From: Opitutaceae bacterium | GTDB lineage: Bacteria; Verrucomicrobiota; Verrucomicrobiia; Opitutales; Opitutaceae | NCBI GenBank assembly: GCA_019634615.1 | Contig: JAHCAZ010000012.1 | Location: 42,168-106,167 of the forward strand | Direction: 5' to 3' | Length of the DNA stretch: 64,000 bases | Part shown: positions 8,526 to 17,237 of the stretch, in pieces | Numbering within the stretch: position 1 is the first letter of the stretch | Layout of the letters: every line of letters starts with the position of its first letter | Made by a program: the position numbers and the translations under genes | The notes under the pieces: model-generated | Told to the model about the DNA's origin: nothing | Databases searched by the model: none | What the model saw: only the letters and a program-made list of their open reading frames with translations

Positions 8526-10289
8526 ATGAAGGTCGTCACCGATCCCGCCAAGCTGCTGATGGACCGCCTGCTGCGGTTGCTGCGCTTGCGGCTCTGGCTC
8601 GCGGAGCGGCTGCAGCCGACCGATTGGCAGGCGACGCTGATGTGGGCGGCGCTGGCCGGCTTCCTGGGTGCGCTGGGGGCGGCGCTGTTCACGGCGAGCG
8701 CGGAGGGCATTCACCTGCTTCTCACCAATTCGAGCGCGGGCATCGTGGAATCCATGCGGCGCCTGCCCTGGTGGGGTCGCCTGCTGGTGCCGGCGCTGGG
8801 CGGGTTGCTCGCCGGGTGCGTGCTGCTGTTCGGCAAGCATCTGGTGAAGGGCAAGAGCTCGACCGACTACATGGAGGCGATCGTGCTGGGCGACGGCCGC
8901 ATCCCGCTGCGCACGGGCCTGGTCAAGGTGGTGGCCTCGCTGTTCACCATCGGCTCGGGCGGCTCGATCGGACGGGAGGGTCCGATGGTGCAGACGGCGG
9001 CCATGCTGGCGTCGCTCCTCGGCCGCTGGCGGCAGTTCTCGACCCAGCAACTGCGCCTGCTCGTGGCCTGCGGGGCCGCGGCGGGCATCGGGTCGGCGTA
9101 CAACGCGCCGATCGCCGGCTCGTTCTTCGTGGCGGAGATCATCCTCGGGACCATCGCGATGGAGAGCCTCGGGCCGCTCGTGGCGGCGTCGGTGACGGCG
9201 GCGTTGACGATGATGGTGCTGACGGGTTCGGAGCAGCTTTACCAGGTGCCGCATTTCACGCTCGATTCGCCGCTGGAGATGGTGCCGTACGTGCTGCTCG
9301 GCTTCATCGCCGGCACGCTGGCCCCGTGGTTCCTCCGCTCGCTGCGGCAGGCGGAGGCGATGTTCCTCGCCACGCGGCTGCCGCTGGTGGCGCGGCTGGC
9401 GTTCGGCGGCCTGCTCGTGGGCCTGATCGCGATCAACGTGCCGCAGGTCTGCGGCAACGGCTACTCGGTCATCGTCGAGATCCTCAACGGCGAGATCCCG
9501 TGGATGGTGCTGCTGGGCATCGTCTGCTGCAAGTGGCTCGCCACCGCCTGCTCGGTGGGCTCGGGCGCGCCGGGCGGCGTGTTCACGCCGACGCTGTTCA
9601 TGGGCGCCTCGGCCGGCTACGTCTTCGGTTCGGCGGTGCAGACGCTTTGGGCCTCCGGACCGAGCCCCGGCGCGTTCGCGCTGGTGGGCATGGGGGCGTT
9701 TCTCTCGGCCGCGAGCCGGGCGCCGGTCATGGCGGTGATCATGCTCTTCGAGATGACGCTCAGCTACGACATCATTTTGCCGCTGCTCCTGTGCAGCGTG
9801 GTGGCGTTCTTCACGGCGCGCGGGATCGAGGGTCACTCGCTCTACAGCGAGACGCTGAAGCGCAAGGCTGCCGAAGACCCGAACGCCGGGTTGCAGGTCG
9901 GCCGGGTGGGGGACCTGACCAAGCCGAACCCGCCGGTGGTCGCGCTGAACGCGCGCTTCGCCGACATCGCGAAGCTCTTCATCTCGGTCCGCGTGAACAA
10001 CCTTTACGTCAACGACGACCAGGGACGCTTTGTCGGCGCCGTGGCGCTCCACGACATCAAGCCTTACCTGGCCGACCCGAGCCTGGCCGGGCTGGTCATC
10101 GCCAAGGACATCTTGCGTGAGGATTTCCCGCGGGTGAAAGCCGACGACGCCCTCGCCGACGCGCTGGGACGGTTCATCATGCAGGAGGGCCTGCAGCGGC
10201 TGCCGGTTGTCGATGGCGACGGCAAGCTGCTGGGCAGCCTGTCGAAGAATGACCTGATGCTGGCGTTGGTCGAACAGCGCCGACGGTAG
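8526..10289 (+). CDS. clcA: ClC-type chloride channel/antiporter with C-terminal CBS pair
   Basis: A 587-residue inner-membrane ClC protein. Signatures: GSGGSIGREGPMVQ near residues 140-155 (the Glu is the gating residue), GSGAPGGVFTPTLFMGA near 350 for the second selectivity segment, and about ten hydrophobic helices. After the last helix, residues 455-587 form two CBS domains (from VGDLTKPNPPVV to LGSLSKNDLMLAL), which in relatives bind adenosine ligands and set channel activity. An upstream in-frame GTG at 8514 is possible; ATG 8526 is preferred. Whether it is a channel or a Cl-/H+ exchanger is not shown. It is monocistronic and bracketed by repeat composites. Confidence 0.93.
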   Translation: MKVVTDPAKLLMDRLLRLLRLRLWLAERLQPTDWQATLMWAALAGFLGALGAALFTASAEGIHLLLTNSSAGIVESMRRLPWWGRLLVPALGGLLAGCVLLFGKHLVKGKSSTDYMEAIVLGDGRIPLRTGLVKVVASLFTIGSGGSIGREGPMVQTAAMLASLLGRWRQFSTQQLRLLVACGAAAGIGSAYNAPIAGSFFVAEIILGTIAMESLGPLVAASVTAALTMMVLTGSEQLYQVPHFTLDSPLEMVPYVLLGFIAGTLAPWFLRSLRQAEAMFLATRLPLVARLAFGGLLVGLIAINVPQVCGNGYSVIVEILNGEIPWMVLLGIVCCKWLATACSVGSGAPGGVFTPTLFMGASAGYVFGSAVQTLWASGPSPGAFALVGMGAFLSAASRAPVMAVIMLFEMTLSYDIILPLLLCSVVAFFTARGIEGHSLYSETLKRKAAEDPNAGLQVGRVGDLTKPNPPVVALNARFADIAKLFISVRVNNLYVNDDQGRFVGAVALHDIKPYLADPSLAGLVIAKDILREDFPRVKADDALADALGRFIMQEGLQRLPVVDGDGKLLGSLSKNDLMLALVEQRRR

Positions 10290-10300
10290 GGCCGGGCGTC

Positions 10301-10588
10301 TGGTGGCTACGAGCGTGAGCGAGTGAGGCAGGGGGGGAGGCTTAACGCTTAACGTTCAACACTTAACGCTTAACTCTCAAGTCCGGGCGGAAACGCTGAA
10401 CGTCGAACGTCGAAGTTCGGAAGAAGGCCGATACCCAGGGTGGCTACGAGCGTGAGCGAGTGGATGCTGGCCGTTCGCAGCGTTCAACCCACTCGCTCAC
10501 GCTCGTGGCCACCGGGGTGTTACCTATGTCCTGAACACGCCCATTCCGTCCTTGAGCGTTCAGCGTTAAACGTTCGGCGTTGAGCGTT
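10301..10588. repeat. Composite nested dyad repeat right of clcA
   Basis: This fills most of the 432-bp spacer before the phosphate porin. A single TACGAGCGTGAGCGAGTG unit sits at 10307. AACGCTTAACGTTCAAC-type units lie at 10340-10381 and recur inverted at 10552-10588. Between them a TACGAGCGTGAGCGAGTGG dyad spans 10440-10512. No coding sequence is apparent until the regulatory region near 10630. Confidence 0.75.
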
Positions 10589-10629
10589 GGGCCGTCGGCC
10601 TCAGGCCGCCGGCCCCTCCGGTCCTTTTG

Positions 10630-10679
10630 CGGCTTTGTGACAAAGCCGACACGGAATCGTCACATTGGGGGGCTAAAAC
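10630..10679 (+). promoter_or_regulatory. Palindrome plus PHO-box-like promoter of the porin-pstS operon
   Basis: A 19-bp palindrome (9-bp arms CGGCTTTGT, one-base centre) occupies 10630-10648. Overlapping its end, two contiguous 11-bp units at 10646-10667 carry CGACAC and CGTCAC at the same offset, matching the array before the lipid operon at 3427-3459. TAAAAC at 10674-10679 is a candidate -10 at the spacing expected when a PHO box replaces the -35. Inference: PhoB-dependent start of oprO/P-like-pstS transcription. Confidence 0.55.
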
Positions 10680-10721
10680 GGTGGGCAGTTCACTGCAACC
10701 TAACCACGAACCACCCAACCT

Positions 10722-11954
10722 ATGTTTCCAAACAAACTCACTTGGCTAGCCCTTGGCGGCTTTGTCCTCGGCACGGCCTCGGCGCTTTTCGCTCAGGATA
10801 GCGGCGCCCTCATCGAGGCCCTGGTCCGCAAGGGCATCCTTTCCGACCAGGAAGCCGAGGAAATCCGCGCCGACCTGGCCCGCGATGTCGCGGTCAACAC
10901 GCCGGTCATGGGCGTGCCCGGCAGCAAGGAAGTCTCGAAGCTCTCCATCGGCGCCCGTCTCCAGGCGCAGTTCGCCGGCCTGAGCACCGACATCGACGGC
11001 ACGGCCGCCGATCCGGCCAGCACCAATCACTTTTTCCTGCGTCGCGTCTACCTCGTGACCAAGGCGAGCTTCGGCTCGAACTGGTCGATGAACATCACCT
11101 ACGATGCCGCCGAGTCGCTCTTTGATGCGGCCGCGATCACCTACAAGGACGGCGACTACACCCTCGACTTCGGCCTGCGCAAGGCGCCGCTCGGCTACGA
11201 GGAGCTCACCTCCTCGGGCAGCCTGAAGGCCATCGAGCGCTCCGGCGTCACCCGCTACTTCGTCGAGCCCAACAACGGCCGCCGCCTCGGCGCCGCCGGG
11301 TACCGGATCGGCGTCTACGGCGAGGGCAAGGTCGGCAACCTCGTGTACGGTGCGGCCATCACCAACCCGGAGCGCGTCGCCACCGCGACCGATGCGGGCA
11401 CCGCCGCCAACAACCAGCAGGCCTTCTGGGGCCATGCCGCCTACAAGGGCAAGACCGAGTCCGGCTCCTACACCTTCGGCGGCGCGGTCGGTTTCCTGCC
11501 GAACCAGGGTGGGAAGACCCTCGGCGCCGGCAGCGATCTCACGATCTATTCGCTGTACGGTGACGTGACGGCCGGCAACTTCCAGGTAGCGGGCGAGTAT
11601 CTCTCCGCTGACGTCGAGCGCGGCGCCTCCGCCACGCAGGACTCCACGCCCACGGGCTACTGGGTCCAGGGCAGTTACAAGTTCACCCCGAAGTTCGAGG
11701 GTGTCGCCCGCTTCAGCTCCCTCGATACCGACGGCCGCGGCGTCAACATCGCCGATGGCGTTCGTTCCGCTCCCTCGGGCGCAACCCACGACAAGCTCAC
11801 CGAGTACTTCGTCGGCGGCAACTGGTACATCAAGGGCAACGACCTGAAGTTCCAGGCCGGCTACGTCTACGGCGAGAGCGAGGACACGGTCACGGGCGGC
11901 GTCGCCGGGGCCACGTCTTCCGGTGTCCGTTCCCAGATGCAGGTCAACTTCTGA
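10722..11954 (+). CDS. Phosphate-selective porin (OprO/OprP family)
   Basis: A 410-residue outer-membrane porin. Residues 1-24 are a signal peptide (hydrophobic core ALGGFVLGTASALFA, cleavage after AQ). A charged helical segment (LVRKGILSDQEAEEIRADLA) precedes the barrel, as in OprO/P relatives, and the rest alternates aromatic-ended beta strands to a terminal Phe. OprO/P channels pass phosphate or polyphosphate across the outer membrane. Its gene directly precedes pstS (44 bp) and follows a PHO-box-like element, so a role in phosphate entry is supported by context. Trimer selectivity residues cannot be aligned by eye. Confidence 0.85.
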   Translation: MFPNKLTWLALGGFVLGTASALFAQDSGALIEALVRKGILSDQEAEEIRADLARDVAVNTPVMGVPGSKEVSKLSIGARLQAQFAGLSTDIDGTAADPASTNHFFLRRVYLVTKASFGSNWSMNITYDAAESLFDAAAITYKDGDYTLDFGLRKAPLGYEELTSSGSLKAIERSGVTRYFVEPNNGRRLGAAGYRIGVYGEGKVGNLVYGAAITNPERVATATDAGTAANNQQAFWGHAAYKGKTESGSYTFGGAVGFLPNQGGKTLGAGSDLTIYSLYGDVTAGNFQVAGEYLSADVERGASATQDSTPTGYWVQGSYKFTPKFEGVARFSSLDTDGRGVNIADGVRSAPSGATHDKLTEYFVGGNWYIKGNDLKFQAGYVYGESEDTVTGGVAGATSSGVRSQMQVNF

Positions 11955-11998
11955 TCCCTTCCCCAACGCGAGAAATCCAACCATCCATTCCAACCGTC

Positions 11999-12805
11999 AT
12001 GAATAAAATCCTGATCCTCGCCGCCGCCCTCCTCGCGGCCGCTCCGCTCTCCGCCCAGAAGCTCGTCATCAAGGGCTCCGACACCCTCGGCGCCAAGCTC
12101 GTGCCGATGCTGGCGGAGGAATACAAAGCCATGCACCCCGGGGTCTCCTTCGAGATCGCCGCCGAGGGCTCGACGACGGGCATCGCCGCGATCACGGACG
12201 GCACCGCCGCCATCGGCATGTCTTCCCGCCGCGCCAAACCCACCGAACTCTCAGGCGCCGCCGCCAAGGGCGTCAGCCTCAAGCCGATCATCGTGTGCTA
12301 CGACGGCATGGCCGTCATCGTGAACGAGAACAGCCCGATCAAGTCCCTCACCAAGCGCCAGGTGGAGCAGATCTTCACCGGTGACATCACCGACTGGTCC
12401 GCCGTCGGCGGCAACCCCGGCACGATCTCGATCTACACCCGCAACACGTCGTCGGGCACGTACTCCGACTTCAAGGATCTCGCCATGAAGAAGCGCGACT
12501 ACGCCCCGTCGTCCCAGAAGATGGCCGGCAACGAGCAGATCGCGGCCGAGGTGAGCAAGAATCCCAACGGCATCGGTTACGTCGGCGTGGCCTACATCCA
12601 CGCCCCGGGCATCCGGGCCGTGGACATCGAGGGGGCGAACCCGACCAAGGCCGAGGTGCTCGCCAAGAAGTACCCCTACGCCCGCCCCAACTTCTACTAC
12701 ACCAACGGCGATGCCTCGGGTGAGGCCGCGAAGTTCATCGAGTTCACCCACAGCGAAGCCGGCCAGAAGATCGTCGAGAAGGTCGGTTTCATCCCGGTGA
12801 AGTGA
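11999..12805 (+). CDS. pstS: Phosphate ABC transporter substrate-binding protein PstS
   Basis: A 268-residue periplasmic binding protein with a signal peptide (residues 1-19, ILAAALLAAAPLSAQ). The phosphate-binding segment IKGSDT near residue 23 and the SRR-x-K/T segment (GMSSRRAKPTE near 74-84) are the usual ligand loops, and NTSSGTYSDF near 150 is the third. It delivers phosphate to PstCAB in the inner membrane. It is co-oriented with the porin, probably cotranscribed, and is followed by a strong terminator that separates it from pstC, which would allow more PstS than permease. Confidence 0.93.
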   Translation: MNKILILAAALLAAAPLSAQKLVIKGSDTLGAKLVPMLAEEYKAMHPGVSFEIAAEGSTTGIAAITDGTAAIGMSSRRAKPTELSGAAAKGVSLKPIIVCYDGMAVIVNENSPIKSLTKRQVEQIFTGDITDWSAVGGNPGTISIYTRNTSSGTYSDFKDLAMKKRDYAPSSQKMAGNEQIAAEVSKNPNGIGYVGVAYIHAPGIRAVDIEGANPTKAEVLAKKYPYARPNFYYTNGDASGEAAKFIEFTHSEAGQKIVEKVGFIPVK

Positions 12806-12843
12806 CGGCCGCACTTCTGTCCAACAGTAACTTGTGATTGATC

Positions 12844-12884
12844 AAGCGGCCCGCTCGACCTGTGTCTGGCGGGCCGCTTTTTTT
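12844..12884 (+). terminator. Rho-independent terminator after pstS
   Basis: An 11-bp GC-rich stem (AAGCGGCCCGC paired with GCGGGCCGCTT) with a 14-base loop is followed by seven T. It lies 39 bp after the pstS stop and 42 bp before pstC, so it probably attenuates transcription into the permease genes. Confidence 0.88.
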
Positions 12885-12926
12885 CCTCGGACTGCACCGT
12901 AAATCCCGCCTTCTTCGCTTGTCGAC

Positions 12927-14528
12927 ATGAGCGTTCCGCCGCCTGCCAAAGCCCCTGCTTTCGCGATCCATCGTCGCCGGACCCGGATTCTGGGTCTGTC
13001 GCTGGATCAGTGCATCCAGGCCTTCTTTGGCGGCCACGCGCTGACGGCGGTCATCGTCCTGACTCTGATCACAGTCTTCCTGTTCAAGGAGGGCATCGAT
13101 TTCTTCGGCCAGAACCGCGAGAACCTGCGGATTTATCGCCAGTCGGGCATGGAGTACGTGGATGTCCTCCGGGAGCTCGAGCGCGACCACACCAGCCTGA
13201 CGCGCTACCTTTACGACATCCGCCTGCGCGCCCTGCAGCACCTGACGGGCCCCGGCGGGCGCAGCCTGCCCGAGGCCAACGCCGCCCTCGCCGACCTGGA
13301 TGCACTGGTCGAGCGCTTTGGTGACGCGGTCGTCCCGATCCGCGGGTTTGTCTCCGACTACGGCGAGGTCGCCGTCGGCATCAAGACGCGGTTCATCGAG
13401 AACCAGGATTTTGCCGAAGCCAAGCGTCAGTACCTCGCCGCCGGCATGGTGGCCGAGGCCGAGGCGATCACGGTGGCGCCGATCGACTTCAAGGCCGAGG
13501 TCGCCGCCATCACCGGCGCCTTCCCGGAATTCGAGGCGGGTGGGCGTGATCTCGCGCGGGAGGTCGCATCGACCGTCCAGCAGCTCCCGGCGCTGCCGAC
13601 GCCGGAACTGCAGCACCGCCTCGAGCGTTTCCAGCAACTGGCCCGCGAGTATGCGGCCTCGATTGACGGGCGCCTCGAGCAAATGCGCACCTGGCAGTGG
13701 GACCGGCCGGTACCGGCCACCCAGGCCTTCACGGCTTTCATTTTTGGCCGGCAGTGGCTGACCGCCAGCTTCTGGCAGGACTGGTACGGCATCGTGCCGC
13801 TGTTCGTGGGCTCGTTGATGGTTTCGGCCATCGCCCTCAGCCTGGCTGTGCCGCTCGGCATCGGCGCCGCCATCTATGTGAACCAGTTCGCCTCGCGGCG
13901 GGAGCAGCAGCTGATCAAACCCACCATCGAGTTCATCTCGGCGATCCCGTCCGTCGTGCTCGGCTTCTTCGGCATCGCCGTGCTCGGGCAGGCGCTGCGG
14001 GCGCTGTCGCAGGCCGAGTGGCTCGCCTGGGTGCCGGGTTTCCCCTTTGCCGAGCGGCTAAACGCCCTCACGGCCGGCTGCCTGCTCGCGCTGATCGCGG
14101 TGCCGACAATATTCACGCTGGCCGAGGACGCGCTCAACAACGTGCCCCGCGCCTTCCGCGAGGCTTCGTATGCGCTGGGTGCCAGTCGCCTGCAGACGAT
14201 CCTCCGGATCATCGTCCCGGCCTCGCTCTCGGGCATCATCTCGGCCGTGCTGCTCGGTCTCGGGCGGGTGATCGGTGAGACGATGGTCGTGCTCCTCTGC
14301 GCGGGCAACCGCATCGCGATCCCAGACTTCACGCAGGGCCTGACGGCCTTCGTGCAGCCCGTGCACACGATGACGGGCATCATTGCGCAGGAGATGGGCG
14401 AGGTCGTGCGCGGCAGCATCCACTACCGGGCGCTCTTTGTCGTGGGAATCGTCCTGTTCTTCGTCGCCCTCCTCATCAACTTCCTGGCGCAGAAGATCGT
14501 GCGCCGGCACCGCATCTCCATCGGCTGA
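12927..14528 (+). CDS. pstC: Phosphate ABC transporter permease PstC with enlarged periplasmic domain
   Basis: A 533-residue inner-membrane permease, much longer than the usual 300-340. TM1 is near residues 37-55. Then about 230 mostly hydrophilic, helical residues (55-285) are inserted before the conserved permease core, which begins at [18 protein letters not shown] near 290 and includes the EAA loop [12 protein letters not shown] near 412, the ATPase contact. The inserted region should face the periplasm and may dock PstS. PstA begins 3 bp after the stop, then PstB and PhoU. Long PstC forms exist in several phyla, so this is an uncommon variant rather than a defect. Confidence 0.92.
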   Translation: MSVPPPAKAPAFAIHRRRTRILGLSLDQCIQAFFGGHALTAVIVLTLITVFLFKEGIDFFGQNRENLRIYRQSGMEYVDVLRELERDHTSLTRYLYDIRLRALQHLTGPGGRSLPEANAALADLDALVERFGDAVVPIRGFVSDYGEVAVGIKTRFIENQDFAEAKRQYLAAGMVAEAEAITVAPIDFKAEVAAITGAFPEFEAGGRDLAREVASTVQQLPALPTPELQHRLERFQQLAREYAASIDGRLEQMRTWQWDRPVPATQAFTAFIFGRQWLTASFWQDWYGIVPLFVGSLMVSAIALSLAVPLGIGAAIYVNQFASRREQQLIKPTIEFISAIPSVVLGFFGIAVLGQALRALSQAEWLAWVPGFPFAERLNALTAGCLLALIAVPTIFTLAEDALNNVPRAFREASYALGASRLQTILRIIVPASLSGIISAVLLGLGRVIGETMVVLLCAGNRIAIPDFTQGLTAFVQPVHTMTGIIAQEMGEVVRGSIHYRALFVVGIVLFFVALLINFLAQKIVRRHRISIG

Positions 14529-14531
14529 TCC

Positions 14532-15602
14532 ATGCCTGCGCCCGTTCCCAACCATCCGTTCGTCACCCGCTCCAGTCGCGGCCGCCTCATCGAGGGGGCG
14601 GTGTTCTGGCTGATGCGGCTGGCCACCTACTTCGTCCTCGTCTGCGGTCTCTGCGTGCTGGGGGACATCTTCCTGAAGGGCGGCCGCACGGTGTTCCAGG
14701 CGGAGTTCCCGTACGTCAATGTGCCGTTCCTCACCCAGGCGCCGGAGACACTGTATGTCTTCGAGCACGAGGGCCAAAAAATGCAGCTGGGCGACCGCGA
14801 TTTCCGCGCCTTCCGCGAGGCCGCGACCGCCAAGGCGAAGGCCGCGGGCCAGCCGGCGCCACAGTTCCGCACCGAGAGCTACGTCTACTCGGCGGGCGGC
14901 ATCTGGCCCTGCATCGTCGGCACGGTCCTGCTCGTCGTGGGCTCGATGAGCATCGCGCTCATCCTCGGCGTCGCCAGCGCCATCTATCTCAACGAGTACG
15001 CCAAGGACACCCCCGGGGTGCGGGCCATCCGGCTGGCGATCCTCAATCTCGCCGGTGTGCCCTCGATCGTCTTCGGCCTCTTCGGCTTCGGCCTGTTCGT
15101 GATCTTCCTCGACTGGAACGTGTCGCTCCTCGCCGGCTGGTTCACGCTGGCGTTCATGGTCCTGCCCGTGGTCATCACCGCCTCCGAGGAAGCGCTCAAG
15201 GCCGTGCCCAAGGGATTCCGCGAGGGCTCGCTGGCGCTGGGTGCCACCAAGTGGCAGACGATCCGCAAGAACGTCCTGCCGTATGCGCTCCCGGGCATCC
15301 TGACCTCGTCCATCCTCGGCATCGCCCGCGTCGCGGGCGAGACCGCCCCGATCATGTTCACCGCCGCCTACGTTGTGCGCGACAAGCTGCCGTGGGAGGT
15401 GGAGAAGGTGAGCGACTTCTTCTTCCAGGGGGTCATGGCGTTGCCGTACCACATCTACGTCGTCTCCTCCAAGATCCCTCAGAACGAGTACACCGCCCGC
15501 GTGCAGTACGGCACCGCGTTCGTCTTTCTCTTCATCGTCGCCGTGATCGCACTTTCCTCCATCTTGCTGCGCAACCACCTGCGCCGGCGCTACCAATGGT
15601 AA
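14532..15602 (+). CDS. pstA: Phosphate ABC transporter permease PstA
   Basis: A 356-residue inner-membrane permease. TM1 lies near residues 28-48; a periplasmic insert of about 70 residues (50-120, ending near [12 protein letters not shown]) precedes the core, echoing the larger insert in its partner PstC. The EAA loop is [20 protein letters not shown] near 230-250, and the [12 protein letters not shown] segment near 270-280 is typical of PstA. Its stop overlaps the pstB start (ATGGTAA at 15596-15602). It forms the translocation pore with PstC. Confidence 0.93.
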   Translation: MPAPVPNHPFVTRSSRGRLIEGAVFWLMRLATYFVLVCGLCVLGDIFLKGGRTVFQAEFPYVNVPFLTQAPETLYVFEHEGQKMQLGDRDFRAFREAATAKAKAAGQPAPQFRTESYVYSAGGIWPCIVGTVLLVVGSMSIALILGVASAIYLNEYAKDTPGVRAIRLAILNLAGVPSIVFGLFGFGLFVIFLDWNVSLLAGWFTLAFMVLPVVITASEEALKAVPKGFREGSLALGATKWQTIRKNVLPYALPGILTSSILGIARVAGETAPIMFTAAYVVRDKLPWEVEKVSDFFFQGVMALPYHIYVVSSKIPQNEYTARVQYGTAFVFLFIVAVIALSSILLRNHLRRRYQW

Positions 15603-16438
15603 CCTCCGCTCCGACGCCCTCCATGGAACCTTCCGCCCCCCTTGCCATCCGAGTCCCGGCGCCCCGCGACGTGGGCGCGACGAGCACGATCATCGAGATC
15701 GAGGACTTCAATTTCTCGTACGGCGCCAAACAGGCGCTCTTCGACGTCAACCTGAAGCTCGATGCCCGCCGCGTCACCGCCTTCATCGGCCCGTCCGGCT
15801 GCGGCAAGACCACGCTCCTGCGCTGCCTCAACCGCATGAACGACCTGATCGACGGTACCGTCATCAACGGCGGTCGCATCCGGATCCACGGTGTCGACAT
15901 CAACGGCCCGGAGGTCGACGCCATCGAGCTCCGCAAGCGCGTGGGCATGGTCTTCCAGAAGTCGAACCCCTTCCCGAAATCCATTTACGAGAACGTCATC
16001 TACGGCCTGCGCATCCAGGGCGTGGGCAGCAAATCCCGTCTCGATGAGATCGTCGAGAAGTCGCTCCGCGGCGCCGCCCTGTGGGACGAGGTCAAGGACC
16101 GCCTCCACGAGAGCGGCGTCGGCCTTTCCGGCGGCCAGCAGCAGCGCCTCTGCATCGCCCGCGCGATCGCGGTGCAACCCGAGGTCATCCTGATGGACGA
16201 GCCCTGCTCGGCCCTCGATCCCATCGCCACGGCCAAGGTCGAGGAGCTCATTCACGACCTCAAAAAGGACTACACGATCATCATCGTGACCCATTCGATG
16301 CAGCAGGCCGCGCGCGTGTCCGACAAGACCGCGTTCTTTTACCTTGGTCGCCTCGTCGAGTACGACGATACCCAGACGATCTTCATGAACCCCGCCAACC
16401 CCCAGACCGAGGCCTATGTCTCCGGTCGCTTCGGCTGA
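15596..16438 (+). CDS. pstB: Phosphate ABC transporter ATP-binding protein PstB
   Basis: A 280-residue cytoplasmic ATPase. Walker A is GPSGCGKTT near residue 65, followed by the PstB-typical [11 protein letters not shown]; the Q-loop region is [12 protein letters not shown], the ABC signature [14 protein letters not shown] near 177-190 and Walker [14 protein letters not shown] near 198-210, with the switch His in IIVTHSM. ATG 15596 overlaps the pstA stop; a second ATG at 15623 is possible because the first 30 residues are poorly conserved. It drives phosphate import with PstC and PstA and is expected to signal through PhoU. Confidence 0.95.
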   Translation: MVTSAPTPSMEPSAPLAIRVPAPRDVGATSTIIEIEDFNFSYGAKQALFDVNLKLDARRVTAFIGPSGCGKTTLLRCLNRMNDLIDGTVINGGRIRIHGVDINGPEVDAIELRKRVGMVFQKSNPFPKSIYENVIYGLRIQGVGSKSRLDEIVEKSLRGAALWDEVKDRLHESGVGLSGGQQQRLCIARAIAVQPEVILMDEPCSALDPIATAKVEELIHDLKKDYTIIIVTHSMQQAARVSDKTAFFYLGRLVEYDDTQTIFMNPANPQTEAYVSGRFG

Positions 16439-16451
16439 ACCCCCGCCCGCC

Positions 16452-17168
16452 ATGTCCACCGAACCCATGCCCGACTTTCCCCCGCACATGAAGCGCTTCT
16501 TCGACGCCGAACTCGAAACCTTCCGCACCCACCTGATCACGATGGGCGAGACCTCGATCCGCCAGGTGCGCGAGGCCATCAAGGCGCTGGTCGACGGCGA
16601 CATCGCCCTTGCGAAGAAGGTCGTGGCCGCCGACGACGAGCTCGACCAGCTCGAGATCAAGATCGACGAGGAGGCGGTGCGCTACATGAGCCTGCGCGCC
16701 CCGATCGCGACCGAGCTGCGCATGGTGATCGTCGGCATGAAGGCCTCCCATGACCTCGAGCGCGTGGGCGACGAGGCCGTCAGCATCGCCAAGCGCGCCG
16801 TGCGCCTCGCCGCCGAGCCGCCGCTCAAGCCCTACGTCGACATCCCGCGCATGACCACCATGGCGCTGGAAATGCTGCGCGACGCCCTGGACTGCTTCCT
16901 GCACATCGACACCGAGAAGGCCGTGGCGGTCATCCGCCGGGACGAGCAGGTGGACCAGCTCAACAAGCAGCTCTACCGTGAGCTCACCAGCTTCATGGTC
17001 GAGAACCCCGGCAACATCAGCCGCGCGATCGAGCTCATGTTCATCTCGAAATCCATCGAGCGCATCGCCGATCACGCGACCAACATCGCCGAGGAGATGA
17101 TCTACCTCGCCAAGGGCAAGGACGTCCGCCACGACGACGCGGTGAAAAAGGGCGTCAGTAATCCGTAG
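16452..17168 (+). CDS. phoU: Phosphate signalling/transport regulator PhoU
   Basis: A 238-residue all-helical cytoplasmic protein with two PhoU repeats. The metal-binding helix motifs are recognisable as DDELDQLEIKIDEEAV near residue 60 and as DEQVDQLNKQL near 163, each with the following arginine-rich helix (LRMVIVGMKASHDLERVGDEA; ISKSIERIADHATNIAEEMIYL). In other bacteria PhoU passes the Pst state to the PhoR histidine kinase and holds PhoB off when phosphate is plentiful. phoR and phoB are not in the window. An upstream in-frame ATG at 16416 lies inside pstB; 16452 is preferred. Confidence 0.93.
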   Translation: MSTEPMPDFPPHMKRFFDAELETFRTHLITMGETSIRQVREAIKALVDGDIALAKKVVAADDELDQLEIKIDEEAVRYMSLRAPIATELRMVIVGMKASHDLERVGDEAVSIAKRAVRLAAEPPLKPYVDIPRMTTMALEMLRDALDCFLHIDTEKAVAVIRRDEQVDQLNKQLYRELTSFMVENPGNISRAIELMFISKSIERIADHATNIAEEMIYLAKGKDVRHDDAVKKGVSNP

Positions 17169-17237
17169 GATCGCCCGGAAGAAATTCTGCGTCCTTTCGG
17201 GTCGGGCTGCGTCAGCAGGGATGAAACCACATCATCC

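Noticed and set aside
8215..10588. CRISPR array from regularly repeated units
   Set aside because: The units are inverted and nested rather than direct repeats with unique equal-length spacers, and no cas genes are present.
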